Assembly: GCF_037975245.1 (NCBI RefSeq)
Contig: NC_092569.1
Location: 2,645,501-2,709,500 of the forward strand
Source of the DNA: Apostichopus japonicus
Lineage: Eukaryota; Echinodermata; Holothuroidea; Aspidochirotida; Stichopodidae
Length of the DNA: 64,000 nucleotides
Reading direction: 5' to 3'
The notes under the pieces were generated by a model that saw only the letters and a program-made list of their open reading frames with translations, had not been told where the DNA came from and did no database searches. The translations under genes and the position numbers were made by a program. Each line of letters opens with the position of its first letter. Position 1 is the first letter of the stretch. Below are positions 63,037-64,000 of this stretch, piece by piece.

Positions 63037-64000
63037 CTGACGGAAGGGGAAAATCCCGGGGAAATAACCAACAAAAATCTGACCACAGACAGCAGGCTGT
63101 GGTTTGCAAGGATATACAGGCAGCTCGGGGTAATCAGAGTGAAATTAAATGTTTCTCCCGAGGAAAGAAATGACACGGAACGGAGAGCCGAGCGCGTCCA
63201 AGGTAACTACCACTAGAGGCTGGATGTGAGAGAATGAGAATTTTTACCCAGAAATCATTGCCCTGTGAGATGACTCCCGAATTAATTCTCCACCTGGGGG
63301 GCATAACGAGGGGCCACCCTTGGACTTCTTCAATCCATGATTATTTGTCAGAACAGAGAGAGAGAGAGCCTTGCAATGAGGATTCATTCCGATGGGATCA
63401 TGGAGCAGAGATGTTGGCTTCGTAAGTTATCAATACCAATCAGAAGACAAATTTGGCTAAAATGACCAACACGTTCGTTTTTTTTTTTTTTGGTCTCGGC
63501 GAGCTCCAACGGTTAAAAATGGACAATGCATAGACCGTGACATTGGCCAAAACATTGACTAAAGTCAACATGCAGACTCGTGCCATCAAATCTCAATTGA
63601 TCGCTGACCCATTTGCGTTAAACGTCACAACCAGCTGTTAGGTACTCTATTAATTTTTAGCGTGATCTATTTCAAGCATGTATGATGTGATAAGAATATC
63701 CAATTCAAACCTTGATTTACAAGTCATTTAATTCAATGCAGAAATTTAATGCCACCATTAAATTGAAAAGCATTAGTGTGTTTTATTTGCAAGTTATGCC
63801 CAATACATTCAAGGATTAAAAGATGCTGTGAAGTATGTAGCACAGATTACATTTTTACATGCCTTTGTCTCTCCCCTCCCTCGTCCCTCCCCCATACCCT
63901 CCAACTCCCCCTTTGAATTGTTTATCAAACTGATATGATGCCACAAATGGCAGCAATTACAACATCTCTTAACATTCCTATGACTCTTGCCTCCCCTTCT
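63037..64000. other. Right end of the window, no supported gene
   Basis: 63.04-63.42 kb is relatively GC- and CpG-rich, with overlapping open frames on both strands. The rest is AT-rich with a T-run at 63480-63491 and a pyrimidine-rich stretch near 63870-63910. I cannot tie any of it to a product. Confidence 0.4.

Noticed and set aside
1-64000. tRNA, rRNA or snRNA genes
   Set aside because: No B-box GGTTCGAnnCC with a paired A-box, and no rRNA or snRNA core sequence noticed by eye.

Overview
The window is a stretch of animal nuclear genome. There is no bacterial-style gene density, open frames are short and scattered, and coding sequence appears only as small exons with canonical AG and GT borders. 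The DNA is AT-rich and full of microsatellites, minisatellites, long G or C runs and decayed non-LTR retrotransposons. Those retrotransposon tails, together with the PRDM gene, suggest a marine invertebrate, probably a deuterostome such as an echinoderm. The species is inference and not certain.

The one gene I can support lies on the minus strand and encodes a PRDM-family (PR/SET domain) regulator. Four consecutive exons were found at 24357-24190, 22744-22617, 5936-5781 and 4699-4618. Their splice phases match exactly (1, 0 and 0 between them) and they reconstruct the cysteine-rich knuckle and a complete PR domain. By memory of the family it is most like PRDM10, with PRDM15 and PRDM4 as alternatives. 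A fifth exon at 62524-62473 ends in the one phase that fits, giving the Trp just before the Cys-Glu-x-x-Cys knuckle. A weaker 37-bp exon is proposed at 63036-63000. The zinc-finger exons expected after the PR domain would lie to the left of base 1, and the promoter is probably to the right of the window.

Layout: 1-4.6 kb is intron filled by two minisatellites (44-bp unit, then a compound unit of about 160 bp). 4.6-5.9 kb holds two PR exons. 5.9-22.6 kb is a 16.7-kb intron with a hAT-like element inside a TA repeat, several short tandem repeats, and a 53-bp minisatellite at 18.6-20.4 kb. 22.6-24.4 kb holds two more exons. 24.4-62.5 kb is apparently a single 38-kb intron. It carries three LINE 3' ends (31.8-35.0 kb), a small inverted-repeat transposon (39.1 kb), a near-perfect 493-bp tandem duplication (47.3-48.3 kb), an 88-bp minisatellite (52.4-52.9 kb), and a 5'-truncated L1/Tx1-type LINE with clear target duplications that was itself hit by a solo LTR (53.3-54.5 kb). 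62.5-64 kb contains the upstream exon(s).

The most unusual pattern is that two of the three large intronic minisatellites, read in the sense direction of the PRDM gene, carry a 5'-splice-site-like motif in almost every unit (AAG|GTACGT or GTATGT in the 44-bp array; ATG|GTAAGTAAG in the 53-bp array). This places about a hundred potential U1 sites inside the introns. No tRNA, rRNA, CRISPR or complete autonomous transposon was seen.
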